Assembly: GCA_001873635.1 (NCBI GenBank)
Contig: MNZK01000030.1
Coordinates: 1 to 47,293 of the forward strand
Length of the DNA stretch: 47,293 bases
Reading direction: 5' to 3'
DNA from: Porphyromonadaceae bacterium CG2_30_38_12
GTDB taxonomy: Bacteria; Bacteroidota; Bacteroidia; Bacteroidales; Paludibacteraceae
Position 1 is the stretch's first letter; every line of letters starts with the position of its first letter. Both the position numbers and the translations under genes were made by a program. The notes below the pieces were generated by a model, which was not told where the DNA came from, did no database searches, and worked only from the letters and a program-made list of their open reading frames with translations. Shown piece after piece: positions 33,992-43,404 of the stretch.

Positions 33992-35473
33992 ATGAACTTC
34001 TTATCCATTTTTGTTCTAATTCCGTTTTTGATGATGGTTGCATTGCTTTTTGCAAAAAACCGCAATCAAATTAACTTTATAGCAGCTTCGGGATCAATAT
34101 TGCTCCTCATTTTCACAGGATTAGTTACCTATCTGTTTGTAACAGAGCGAGCTGCAGGCAATGTAGCTGAAATGCTTTTTCGAGCCGATACAGTTTGGTA
34201 TGCCCCTTTTAACATTCATTATTCAGTAGGTATCGATGGCATTTCCATTGCCATGTTGCTTCTTACTTCGATTATTGTATTTACCGGCGTTTTTGCATCG
34301 TGGCGCATCGACCCACTTCCAAAAGAATTTTTCTTGTGGTTTTGCCTTTTATCCATTGGGGTGTATGGTTTTTTTATCTCTATCGACCTTTTCACCATGT
34401 TTATGTATTACGAAATTGCACTCATCCCCATGTATTTACTTATTGGCATTTGGGGAACAGGTAAAAAAGAATACGCTGCCATGAAATTAACCTTGATGCT
34501 CATGGGTGGCTCTGCCTTATTGATGGTAGGTATTTTGGGAATTTATTATTTCTCAGGTGCTCAGAGTATGAACATTTTAGATATTGCCCAAAAGCACATT
34601 CCTTTGTCGGCTCAATATTTTCTTTTTCCACTTACCTTTATGGGTTTTGGCGTTTTGGGTGCTTTATTTCCCTTTCACACTTGGTCGCCCGACGGTCATG
34701 CCTCCGCTCCCACAGCTGTTTCCATGCTCCATGCAGGTGTTTTAATGAAACTTGGTGGTTATGGCGCTTTCCGTGTTGCCATGTACCTGATGCCCGAAGC
34801 TGCCCACGAAATGGCTTGGATATTTTTAATTTTAACAGGCATCAGCGTTGTTTATGGTGCTTTCTCGGCAGTAGTGCAAACCGATTTAAAATATATCAAT
34901 GCTTATTCGTCAGTAAGTCACTGTGGTTTAGTACTTTTTGCCATCCTAATGCAAAATGAAACAGCCATGACAGGCGCCATTATGCAAATGCTGTCGCACG
35001 GCTTAATGACTGCTCTCTTCTTTGCCTTGATAGGTATGATATATGGCCGCACACACACGCGTTTGATTACTGAAATGGGTGGTTTAATGAAAATACTACC
35101 ATTTTTAGGAGTTAGTTACGTCATTGCAGGTTTGGCATCATTAGGATTGCCCGGCCTAAGTGGGTTCGTTGCTGAGATGACCATTTTTGTAGGTTCGTTT
35201 CAGGAAGTGGATACTTTCCATCGCGCATTAACCATTTCAGCCGCTGCGTCTATCGTTATCACGGCTGTATATATCCTGCGTGTTGTGGGTAAAATACTAT
35301 ATGGCAAAGTGCAAAATCCGCACCACGAAGACTTATCCGACGCCACATGGTGGGAACGCATTTCAGTAGTTACTTTGATTATTGCTATTGTAGCGTTAGG
35401 TTCGCTACCTTTGTGGATATCGAACCTGATTCACGAAAGCCTAACGCCCGTTGTAAATAATTTAATGAGATAA
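33992..35473 (+). CDS. nuoM: NADH-quinone oxidoreductase subunit M
   Basis: This 493-residue antiporter-like membrane subunit has about 14 helices. Family motifs include the TM5 [10 protein letters not shown] (key Glu), the [10 protein letters not shown] segment and the Ser-His-Gly-Leu-Met-Thr-Ala helix. It starts 14 bp after nuoL and ends 5 bp before nuoN, so the three are tightly co-transcribed. Confidence 0.95.
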   Translation: MNFLSIFVLIPFLMMVALLFAKNRNQINFIAASGSILLLIFTGLVTYLFVTERAAGNVAEMLFRADTVWYAPFNIHYSVGIDGISIAMLLLTSIIVFTGVFASWRIDPLPKEFFLWFCLLSIGVYGFFISIDLFTMFMYYEIALIPMYLLIGIWGTGKKEYAAMKLTLMLMGGSALLMVGILGIYYFSGAQSMNILDIAQKHIPLSAQYFLFPLTFMGFGVLGALFPFHTWSPDGHASAPTAVSMLHAGVLMKLGGYGAFRVAMYLMPEAAHEMAWIFLILTGISVVYGAFSAVVQTDLKYINAYSSVSHCGLVLFAILMQNETAMTGAIMQMLSHGLMTALFFALIGMIYGRTHTRLITEMGGLMKILPFLGVSYVIAGLASLGLPGLSGFVAEMTIFVGSFQEVDTFHRALTISAAASIVITAVYILRVVGKILYGKVQNPHHEDLSDATWWERISVVTLIIAIVALGSLPLWISNLIHESLTPVVNNLMR

Positions 35474-35478
35474 AAATA

Positions 35479-36900
35479 ATGAATTACGCAAGCTTTTTAC
35501 AATTACACGATGAACTATCACTGTTAGCATTGATAGTAATTTTACTCATTTACGATACTTTTGCTAATGAGGCAAAAATGCGCTATTTTCAGCCCATAGC
35601 TATTTTGTTATTTTCCATTCACACCTTACTAAACTGTGTTCCTCGCACATCGTTTGAAGTTGCAGGTGGTATGTATCAATACGTTCCAATGCTCACCTAT
35701 GTGAAAACAATATTGAATGTGGGTACTCTCATTGTGTTCCTGCAAGCACATCATTGGCTGAATGGCGCATCGAGCATTATTCGACGTGGTGAATTTTACT
35801 TTCTTACATTAAGCACCCTTCTTGGCATGTATTTTATGATGTCGGCAGGACATTTCTTGCTTTTCTTTATAGGCATCGAAACAGCATCTATACCAATGGC
35901 AACTTTGGTCGCTTTTAACAAATCAAATCATAAATCGGCAGAGGCAGGTGCCAAATATATCCTGTCGGCTGTGTTTGCATCCGGAATATCGTTGTTCGGC
36001 ATGTCGCTCATTTATGGAGCCACGGGGACGCTGTATTTCAACGATTTAGCAACCGCACTCACAGGAGGTCCCCTACAATTATTAGCTATGGTATTTTTTG
36101 CAGTTGGTTTGTTATTCAAAATATCGTTAGTGCCTTTTCATTTGTGGACTCCCGATGTTTACGAAGGTGCACCAACCAATATTACGTCGTACTTATCCGT
36201 CATCTCCAAAGGCTCAGCGGTATTTGTTCTATTCACTATATTGATAAAAGTTTTTGGAAGCATGGTTCACGAATGGCAAGCAGTGCTCTACGGCATCATC
36301 GTTTTGAGTATAACGGTGGGTAATATTTTTGCAATTCGTCAGCAAAATTTAAAACGATTTTTAGCATTTTCATCCATTTCGCAAGCCGGTTACATTCTTT
36401 TGGGCGTTATTAGTGGCTCTGCCATGGGCATGTCGTCGTTAGTGTATTATGTATTGGTTTATGGATTTTCAAATCTGGCAGCTTTTGGAGTCATTGCTAT
36501 CATCGAAAATCATTCTCAGAAACTTAACATCAAAGATTACAATGGCTTGTATCGCACCAATCCAAAATTGAGCGTAGTGATGATGTTTGCGCTATTTTCA
36601 TTGGCAGGCATTCCGCCTTTTGCTGGATTTTTTAGCAAATTCTTCATTTTTTCGGCAGCCATTCAGCAGGGATTTTATGTATTGGTATTCATTGCGTTGG
36701 TAAACACCATCATCTCTTTGTACTATTATTTATTGGTTGTTAAAGCCATGTTTCTTACCAATAGCGACGACGCCATTGCACCTATCCGAAGCGATTTAGC
36801 TCTTAAAGTAAGTCTTGTAATTTGTACGGCTGCCATTTTGGTGATTGGGCTATTTAGTTCCATTTATAATCAAATCAATGTATTCGGTTTTGGAATGTAA
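35479..36900 (+). CDS. nuoN: NADH-quinone oxidoreductase subunit N
   Basis: This 473-residue antiporter-like subunit is the third pump module of complex I. Typical features are [10 protein letters not shown] in TM5, [15 protein letters not shown], and [11 protein letters not shown]. It closes the nuo operon, and a weak AT-rich hairpin overlaps its stop codon. Confidence 0.95.
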   Translation: MNYASFLQLHDELSLLALIVILLIYDTFANEAKMRYFQPIAILLFSIHTLLNCVPRTSFEVAGGMYQYVPMLTYVKTILNVGTLIVFLQAHHWLNGASSIIRRGEFYFLTLSTLLGMYFMMSAGHFLLFFIGIETASIPMATLVAFNKSNHKSAEAGAKYILSAVFASGISLFGMSLIYGATGTLYFNDLATALTGGPLQLLAMVFFAVGLLFKISLVPFHLWTPDVYEGAPTNITSYLSVISKGSAVFVLFTILIKVFGSMVHEWQAVLYGIIVLSITVGNIFAIRQQNLKRFLAFSSISQAGYILLGVISGSAMGMSSLVYYVLVYGFSNLAAFGVIAIIENHSQKLNIKDYNGLYRTNPKLSVVMMFALFSLAGIPPFAGFFSKFFIFSAAIQQGFYVLVFIALVNTIISLYYYLLVVKAMFLTNSDDAIAPIRSDLALKVSLVICTAAILVIGLFSSIYNQINVFGFGM

Positions 36901-36933
36901 TTGAAAAAGCAGGCATAGTATTTTTTTTCAATT
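36899..36933 (+). terminator. Possible weak terminator after nuoN
   Basis: AATTGAAAAA (36899-36908) is complementary to TTTTTCAATT (36924-36933), giving a 10-bp AT-rich stem with a 15-nt loop. It begins at the nuoN stop codon. A rich T stretch lies within the second arm. The stem is weak, so termination is uncertain. Confidence 0.4.
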
Positions 36934-36954
36934 TTAAAACTTATTTTTTAGAAA

Positions 36955-36992
36955 TATCTTTGTAATATTTCTAATAAAAACAATTACTTTTG
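36955..36992 (+). promoter_or_regulatory. Promoter region of prs with two -7-like boxes
   Basis: TATCTTTG (36955-36962) and TACTTTTG (36985-36992) both match TAnnTTTG. The TTTG ending the first box lies 22 bp before the second box and can serve as its -33 element, so the second box is the better promoter. Transcription would start near 36999. Confidence 0.65.
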
Positions 36993-37023
36993 TAAAAAAT
37001 AAATATTTACATTTAAAATTGCT

Positions 37024-37971
37024 ATGCTCATGTCAAACAACTCAGAATTCAAGGTTTTCTCAGGGACAAACAGTAGGTATGTAGCCGAAAAGATTGCTAA
37101 AAGCTTGGGTAGTACACTTGGAAAAATGAAAATTGAACATTTTTCCGATGGTGAGTTTTCTGCTTCATTCGAAGAGTCAATTCGTGGCCAGTATATTTAT
37201 CTTATCCAATCCACATTTCCCAATTCTGACAATTTGATGGAATTGCTACTCATGATTGATGCAGCCAAAAGAGCTTCCGCATACAAAATTATTGCTGTAA
37301 TACCGTATTATGGCTGGGCACGTCAGGATAGAAAAGACAAACCTCGTGTATCCATCGGTGCCAAGTTAATTGCCGATATGCTTAGTGTGGCAGGTGTAGA
37401 TAGAGTAATTACGATGGATTTGCATGCCGACCAAATTCAAGGATTTTTCGACATTCCGGTAGATCACTTGTATGGCTCTACTGTTTTTGTACCCTACATC
37501 AAATCACTCAATTTGGAGGAGTTGGTTATTGCATCGCCCGATGTAGGCGGAACCAAACGTGCCGGTTCTTATGCCAAATACTTGCACGCCCCCATGGTAC
37601 TCGGATATAAAACACGCGAAAAAGCAAATGTTGTTGGCGAAATGCGTATTATTGGTGATGTAACCAATAAAAATGTAATCATTGTGGACGATATGTCCGA
37701 TACGGCTGGCACCATTTGCAAAGCAGCAAACCTCATTATGGAAAATGGAGCAGCAAGCGTACGTGCGGTTGTAAGTCACGGTGTGATGTCGGGCAATGCC
37801 ATTGATAATGTAATGAATTCAGCATTAACCGAAATTGCTTTTACTGATTCTATTCCTTTCGACTGTTCGCGCTGCTCCAAAGTGAGGATATTAACTATTG
37901 CCGATATGTTTGCCGATACTATTCAACGCGTGCAAGAACACAAATCTATTAGCGAACAGTATTTACTGTAA
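37024..37971 (+). CDS. prs: Ribose-phosphate pyrophosphokinase (PRPP synthetase)
   Basis: This 315-residue cytoplasmic enzyme makes PRPP from ribose 5-phosphate and ATP for nucleotide, histidine and tryptophan synthesis. The Asp-Leu-His-Ala-Asp-Gln-Ile-Gln-Gly-Phe-Phe segment and the PRPP loop Val-Asp-Asp-Met-Ser-Asp-Thr-Ala-Gly-Thr are present. The Ser in place of the more common Ile or Val in this loop is conservative. Two in-frame ATGs (37024 and 37030) are possible starts. Length is normal for class I enzymes. Confidence 0.95.
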   Translation: MLMSNNSEFKVFSGTNSRYVAEKIAKSLGSTLGKMKIEHFSDGEFSASFEESIRGQYIYLIQSTFPNSDNLMELLLMIDAAKRASAYKIIAVIPYYGWARQDRKDKPRVSIGAKLIADMLSVAGVDRVITMDLHADQIQGFFDIPVDHLYGSTVFVPYIKSLNLEELVIASPDVGGTKRAGSYAKYLHAPMVLGYKTREKANVVGEMRIIGDVTNKNVIIVDDMSDTAGTICKAANLIMENGAASVRAVVSHGVMSGNAIDNVMNSALTEIAFTDSIPFDCSRCSKVRILTIADMFADTIQRVQEHKSISEQYLL

Positions 37972-38022
37972 ACAATAAGCCATCAAGTATATGAGTTGTG
38001 AAGCATCTAATGATTCAACAGC

Positions 38023-40086
38023 ATGAATTTCCTACAACGAACGCCATTTTTTCGATTATTAATGGGGCTTGTTGTGGGAATATTTTTTTTTGAGAACTTT
38101 CGTCTACCCACTCCCATACTTTATTTTATCGCATTCATTGCCCTATCCCTTTTTATGGCTTCGCTATTCATTAGGAAGTCGGAAATATACTTTAAATTTC
38201 GCTGGCTATTTGGGTTTTCGTTGGCAATTAGTCTTTTTTTAATTGGCTACGAACGAAGCGAACAACTTCAAATACGCAGTAACTTTGAACATGCCGATAC
38301 CTTGGGAATGTTTACGGTAGAACTGACCGAAATGCCCGTTGAAAAAGAAAAGTCAATGCTTTGTCGGATTCAAACCATGACTTACATAGACGCTTCGCAT
38401 CATGAAAAAGCCAACCGAGGTAAGGCTCTGATTTATATTGCCAAAGATAGTTTGTCGAAAAACTTAGCGTCAGGCGACCGACTGCTTATTCGAACAAAGT
38501 TTACAAAACCGAGCGGCATAATGAATCCCAATGGTTTTGACTATGCAGCCTATCTGAAAAAACAAGGCATTCGAGCCACAGCATATATTGCCACTGATAG
38601 TTGGAAACGAATTGGAGCAAACAAGGAATTTTCACTTTTCAGGCTTTCCGAAAAATACCAACACAAACTTCTCGAAGTATATAAACGTGCTGGCATGCAA
38701 GGCGATGAGTTTGCTGTGTTGGCAGCTTTGACCCTTGGCAGTAAAGATGCTTTACATCCAGAGTTACGACAAAATTATAGCACGAGTGGGGGTATGCATA
38801 TTTTAGCCGTTAGTGGGTTACATGTTGGCGTTATCTATTTTATATTGAGCTTTTTACTGCGATTTATGGACAGCTCACCCCGCCTCAGATACCTCAAAGC
38901 TTTTCTATTATTAAGTTCCCTGTGGGCTTATGCTTTCATTACCGGACTACCTCCATCGGTTATTCGTGCCACTACGATGTTTAGCTTTGTAGCTATCGGG
39001 CAAAGCCTTGATCGCAAATCTCAAATATATAACACCATAGCAGCATCGGCTTTTTTAATGTTGCTCTACAACCCAAATTTCATTTTTGATGTCGGTTTTC
39101 AACTTAGTTACAGTGCCGTAATAAGCATTGTGTACTTTCAACCAAAAATAAAGCGCTGGTTTGCAATAGAGAATCGCTTGCTGCGATGGGCATGGGAGCT
39201 AACAGCCGTTTCGCTTGCAGCTCAAATTGGCACTGCTGCATTATCATTCTTTTACTTTCATCAATTTCCTAATTATTTTTTAATTACCAACTTTGTGGCA
39301 ATTCCTTTTGCTTCATTAATTATATATGTAGCTGTTGCACTGTTCGCTACATCCACGGTAGCATTATTGGCAAGCCCAATAGCTTTTATACTATTATGGC
39401 TACTAAAAATTTTAAATTACCTGATAGAAGCCATCCATAATTTTCCTTTCTCATTGAGTATTGCTTCCATATCACTTCCACAAGTAATATTAATTTTTTG
39501 CATTGTAATTCTTTTAACCACCTACATTGAAACAAAAAAAATCAAATTTCTATTTGTTGCCCTTCACGCAATACTCCTGTATGTTTGTATTGATATTGCG
39601 TTGTTATACAATACCTTACACACAAATCAACTCGTAGTTTTTGCTGCTAATACACATACCCAAGTAAATTTTGTGAAAGGCAAACAACTCTATGTTGTTA
39701 GCACCGATAGCACGCAAGATGCCAAAACTGCCTCTAATTTTTGGCTTAGCCACAAACTGAATAAACCAATTTACATCCAACACACTCCCTTGTTTAAAAA
39801 TAATTTTATTGTGTTCGATTCAAAACGGATCATGTTGCTCACAACAAATAAACTACGCAAAATGCAAGCGGACAAGCCATTGGAAGTTGATTATCTCATC
39901 ATCGGGAATAAAGTAAAATCAAACATGCAGGACATACTTCGTTGTGTTTTGCCCAAACAAGTCATTGTAGATCAGAGCATTTCATCGTGGTATGCAGCAA
40001 ACATTGAACAAAGCTGTGCGAAAAACAAAATTCCATGTTACAACATCGCCAAGCATGGTGCATTCAGGCTTGAATACTCAGAATAA
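38023..40086 (+). CDS. comEC: ComEC/Rec2-family DNA uptake channel
   Basis: This 687-residue multi-spanning membrane protein is predicted to carry single-stranded DNA across the inner membrane. An N-terminal DUF4131/OB-type domain (about residues 20-190) precedes the competence domain, which contains Ala-Val-Ser-Gly-Leu-His-Val-Gly near residue 262 and about eight further helices. A C-terminal soluble part of about 160 residues follows the last helix, but I see none of the His-x-His-x-Asp-His metal motifs of the metallo-beta-lactamase domain found in Firmicutes ComEC. This short form appears in many Bacteroidota. No other competence genes are nearby. Confidence 0.88.
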   Translation: MNFLQRTPFFRLLMGLVVGIFFFENFRLPTPILYFIAFIALSLFMASLFIRKSEIYFKFRWLFGFSLAISLFLIGYERSEQLQIRSNFEHADTLGMFTVELTEMPVEKEKSMLCRIQTMTYIDASHHEKANRGKALIYIAKDSLSKNLASGDRLLIRTKFTKPSGIMNPNGFDYAAYLKKQGIRATAYIATDSWKRIGANKEFSLFRLSEKYQHKLLEVYKRAGMQGDEFAVLAALTLGSKDALHPELRQNYSTSGGMHILAVSGLHVGVIYFILSFLLRFMDSSPRLRYLKAFLLLSSLWAYAFITGLPPSVIRATTMFSFVAIGQSLDRKSQIYNTIAASAFLMLLYNPNFIFDVGFQLSYSAVISIVYFQPKIKRWFAIENRLLRWAWELTAVSLAAQIGTAALSFFYFHQFPNYFLITNFVAIPFASLIIYVAVALFATSTVALLASPIAFILLWLLKILNYLIEAIHNFPFSLSIASISLPQVILIFCIVILLTTYIETKKIKFLFVALHAILLYVCIDIALLYNTLHTNQLVVFAANTHTQVNFVKGKQLYVVSTDSTQDAKTASNFWLSHKLNKPIYIQHTPLFKNNFIVFDSKRIMLLTTNKLRKMQADKPLEVDYLIIGNKVKSNMQDILRCVLPKQVIVDQSISSWYAANIEQSCAKNKIPCYNIAKHGAFRLEYSE

Positions 40087-40163
40087 TCACAGGCTGAAAG
40101 TTTCCTGCTGGGCCAGCTTAACTTATCTCCCATTTTCTGTTTTTTTATACTCACATTTTTTGT

Positions 40164-40171
40164 TACTTTTG
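40164..40171 (+). promoter_or_regulatory. -7 box upstream of the nrnA-like gene
   Basis: TACTTTTG fits TAnnTTTG and lies 22 bp before the ATG at 40194, so the leader would be very short. No clear TTTG or TTG occurs at the right distance upstream. Confidence 0.45.
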
Positions 40172-40193
40172 CAATCAATACAAAACAAACAAA

Positions 40194-41216
40194 ATGATTT
40201 CAAAAATTATTGCTGAAGACCTGATTCACAAAACATTAAAAACTATCAATCAGGTTGATAAAATTGCAATTGTGGTTCATGTTGGTCCCGATGGCGATGC
40301 TATGGGCTCGTCCTTAGCATTTTGGCATTACCTGATGACCATCGAAAAAGAACCCCTAGTAATCGTTCCTACTGCATTCCCAAATTTTCTAAAATGGATG
40401 CCTGGCTCTGATGCCGTAATGGTTTACGAAGAAAATAAAGAAGCTTGCGATAAAATTTTTGCCGAAACCGAACTTATTTTTACACTCGACTTTAATGTTG
40501 CCAGCAGGTTAGCCATGATGGAACAGGCAGTTATGAATTCGCCAGCACCTAAAATCTTGGTTGACCACCATTTGCATCCCGGCAACTATGCCGCTATTAC
40601 AATTTCGTATCCGGAAATTTCCTCCACAAGCGAGCTCATTTTTAGATTAATCTGTCGCATGGGCGACTTTTCTAAAATCAATATAGCATGTGCCGAATGT
40701 ATTTACACAGGCATGATGACTGACACGGGCAGTTTTACCTACAACTCCAACAAACCCGAAATTTATACCATTATCACCGAACTGATAAAAATTGGAGTGG
40801 ACAAAGATGCTATTTACCGGCAAGTTTTCAACAACTATTCTGCCAAGAGAATGCGGCTTATGGGTTTTGCCTTGTACGAAAAGATGAAAATTTATCCCGA
40901 ATACAAAACAGCATTAATAACCGTTTCGAGTACAGAATTATATAAATTCAACTATCAAAATGGTGATGCGGAAGGTCTTGTAAATTTACCACTTTCCATT
41001 CAAGGCATACTTTTTTCGGTATTTATGCGTGAGGACACCGACAAAATAAAAATTTCTTTACGCTCGCAAGGGACTTTTCCGGCAAACAAAGTAGCTGCTG
41101 ATTTGTTTAACGGCGGTGGACACCTGAATGCTGCTGGTGGTGAAAGCTACCAAACACTCACCGAAGCCATTCGTAAATTTGAAGAAGCTTTGCCCGACTA
41201 CAAAGACTTTCTGTAA
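40194..41216 (+). CDS. nrnA: DHH/DHHA1 phosphoesterase, NrnA-like (oligoribonuclease/pAp phosphatase)
   Basis: This 340-residue cytoplasmic enzyme has an N-terminal DHH domain and a C-terminal DHHA1 domain. Metal motifs are His-Val-Gly-Pro-Asp-Gly-Asp-Ala-Met-Gly-Ser near residue 29, the Asp-Phe-Asn (the second metal Asp) near 98, and Val-Asp-His-His near 122. The substrate-binding Gly-Gly-Gly-His-Leu-Asn-Ala-Ala-Gly-Gly is near 308. Relatives degrade nanoRNA, pGpG/pApA and 3'-phosphoadenosine 5'-phosphate. Which of these is the main substrate here cannot be told. Length is normal. Confidence 0.9.
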   Translation: MISKIIAEDLIHKTLKTINQVDKIAIVVHVGPDGDAMGSSLAFWHYLMTIEKEPLVIVPTAFPNFLKWMPGSDAVMVYEENKEACDKIFAETELIFTLDFNVASRLAMMEQAVMNSPAPKILVDHHLHPGNYAAITISYPEISSTSELIFRLICRMGDFSKINIACAECIYTGMMTDTGSFTYNSNKPEIYTIITELIKIGVDKDAIYRQVFNNYSAKRMRLMGFALYEKMKIYPEYKTALITVSSTELYKFNYQNGDAEGLVNLPLSIQGILFSVFMREDTDKIKISLRSQGTFPANKVAADLFNGGGHLNAAGGESYQTLTEAIRKFEEALPDYKDFL

Positions 41217-41239
41217 TTTTTTATATTAAATTAACTCCA

Positions 41240-42444
41240 ATGAAATACATCATCATTCTTGGCGATGGTATGGCCGATGAGCCTATCGCATCGCTCAACA
41301 ATAAAACTTGCTTGCAAGCTGCAAACAAACCAAACATAGATAAATTAGCCGCTATGGGACGTAGCGGCATGGTGGATACAATACCAGCTGGATTTGCACC
41401 CGGAAGCGAAATTGCCAACATGAGCGTTATGGGATACGATGTGCCATTGGTTTTTGAAGGTCGTGGCTCTTTGGAGGCAGCCAGTATGGGGGTTGCTATT
41501 GAACCTGGCGAAATGGCTATGCGTTGCAACCTGATATGTATTGCTAATGGAAAAATCAAGAATCACTCTGCCGGACATATCAGTAATGAAGAAGCCGAAG
41601 AATTGATTCTTTTTTTACAAAAAGAACTTGGAAACGAACAAGTTAATTTTTTGCTGGTGTTTCGTACCGTCATTTATTAAAAATCAAAAATGGCAAAAAA
41701 CAGCTCAAATGCACACCACCTCACGATGTGCCTGGTACCGAATTTGCAAAAGTAATGATTCGGGCAACATCTGCGGAGGCTGAAGAAACAGCCAATTTGC
41801 TTAATGATTTAATCCTGCGGTCGCAATTACTTCTCGAAAATCATCCGGTGAATTTAAAGCGTGCTGCTGCTGGGAAAGATAAAGCAAACAGTATATGGCC
41901 ATGGTCGCCAGGCTACAAACCTGCTATGAAAACCTTACTCGAACTTTACAATCTGAAAAGTGGTTCAGTGATTTCAGCGGTGGATTTAATTCGAGGCATT
42001 GGCGTGTATGCAGGGCTCAAAGTAGTTGAAGTAGAAGGAATAACAGGACTTTACAACACAAACTACGAAGGAAAAGCACAAGCCGCCATCGAAGCTTTGC
42101 GCACCGATGATTTTGTGTATTTACATATCGAAGCCAGCGACGAAGCAGGACACGAAGGCGATGTGGCATTAAAAATCAAAACCATCGAATACTTAGATGC
42201 TCGTGTGGTAAAACCAATTTTAGAAGAAATCGTAAAGTGGAACGAAGCTGTTACAATTGCCATTTTGCCCGACCACCCCACACCATGTGCTACAAAAACA
42301 CATACTAACAAACCTGTACCTTTTGTCATTTATCGCACAGGTGAAACCCCTGACAATGTGCAAGTTTACGATGAATTTGCTGCCGAAAAAGGTAGTTATG
42401 GTTTGCTCAAAGGCATGGAATTTATGAAAGCACTAATCCGGTAG
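41240..42444 (+). pseudogene. apgM: Cofactor-independent phosphoglycerate mutase (apgM type), one -1 frameshift
   Basis: The protein would be about 401 residues and interconvert 3- and 2-phosphoglycerate. The first frame (41240-41680) has the metal motif Leu-Gly-Asp-Gly-Met-Ala-Asp and Ala-Asn-Met-Ser-Val-Met-Gly-Tyr-Asp, then runs out at 41680. The rest (Ala-Gly-Val-Ser-Tyr-Arg-His...Thr-Pro-Pro-His-Asp-Val-Pro-Gly to 42444) is open in the -1 frame from 41653. It contains the C-terminal Asp-His-Pro-Thr-Pro-Cys and Thr-His-Thr metal sites. The switch falls on the T run 41647-41652, read as the heptamer T TTT TTG. Everything on both sides is well conserved, so this is a sequencing error, a recent lesion, or recoding. 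Confidence 0.85.
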
Positions 42445-42461
42445 ATTTGTTTTCATTTATT

Positions 42462-43388
42462 TTAAAACCGAACAATTTTAAACATCACCGTATTGTGATG
42501 AACGAGCGGCTTTTGATGAGCAAAGAAAATAGTACCGTCTAATGGCGATATAATTTCGCTACGAACCTCGCCCGTAAATGGGTCAAGTATTTTAGCCAAG
42601 ATATCGCCTTTTTTCACCTCATCATTGGCACCACGCAAACCATACAATATGCCTGATTGATTTGAAATAATAGTTTCTAAGTTGGCATCTTTGATAACAC
42701 AGGATGTGTAACCTTCGTGCATCGTGTTATCAATAATTTTCATATTGTGCAAAAATCGTAAAATAGACAGCCAAGCCATTTTAGCAGTGTCCTTATTGAT
42801 TATATCGGTATCGCCCGAGTAGATAGAAAAAGCCTGTGTGTCGAATACCTGCCAGTTGTAATTGAGCACAGCCGTATCGTAGGGCAAAGGTTTACGAATC
42901 ATCACAAAGGGTAATCCAAACTTTTTTGCTAACTTAACATTCTGAAAACCAGTATCCATCATGCGCACATGAGGTATAAAATCGCCAGGCATATAAAAAC
43001 TTGCCAACTGAATACCATATTTGTAGCCACGAACATTTTCGAAAATTGCAGCCGCAATGCGTTGCGTAGTTTCGCCTTTGTCGTAGCCCGGAAACATACG
43101 GTTGATGTCCGTATTATCCATTGCCCAAAAGCGTTTATTAATATTCATCGAAAAATGATTGGCAGATGGAATAATCAAAATTTCGTGTCCTGGAATTAAT
43201 TTTCCCGCTTTCTCAATGGCAAGCAAATTTTTCACTACCTGCGAACAAGTAAATTGTTGCTGCACTTCGTTGCCCCGCATAGCCCCCACAATGGCAACTG
43301 ATTTTTCGCCACAACCAAAGCGAAAGCCACGAATTTTAAAATCATCGCGGTAAGGCGATTTCAAGGTAAAAAGTATTTCCTCCGTCAT
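42462..43388 (-). CDS. M14-type deacylase paralog lacking zinc-binding histidines
   Basis: This 308-residue protein has the AspA/AstE (succinylglutamate desuccinylase/aspartoacylase) architecture: a carboxypeptidase-like domain (about 1-220) and a C-terminal barrel-sandwich domain with Val-Lys-Lys-Gly-Asp. It keeps Asp-Ile-Asn-Arg-Met-Phe-Pro-Gly (residues 94-101). The zinc motif Gly-x-x-His-Gly-x-Glu reads Gly-Ala-Met-Arg-Gly-Asn-Glu: His is Arg38, while Glu41 remains. The third ligand, in Asp-Ile-His, is replaced by Gln-Leu-Ala (Ala129). It therefore seems unable to bind zinc in the usual way. It follows its intact paralog by 16 bp and is the last gene of the operon. It may be a pseudoenzyme, binding protein or regulator. 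Confidence 0.82.
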   Translation of the reverse strand: MTEEILFTLKSPYRDDFKIRGFRFGCGEKSVAIVGAMRGNEVQQQFTCSQVVKNLLAIEKAGKLIPGHEILIIPSANHFSMNINKRFWAMDNTDINRMFPGYDKGETTQRIAAAIFENVRGYKYGIQLASFYMPGDFIPHVRMMDTGFQNVKLAKKFGLPFVMIRKPLPYDTAVLNYNWQVFDTQAFSIYSGDTDIINKDTAKMAWLSILRFLHNMKIIDNTMHEGYTSCVIKDANLETIISNQSGILYGLRGANDEVKKGDILAKILDPFTGEVRSEIISPLDGTIFFAHQKPLVHHNTVMFKIVRF

Positions 43389-43404
43389 ATTAATTTTACA
43401 ATAA

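Noticed and set aside
41728-42444. A separate 238-residue gene downstream of a short apgM
   Set aside because: Its frame is open back to 41653 and encodes the direct continuation of the mutase, so it is the second half of the same gene.
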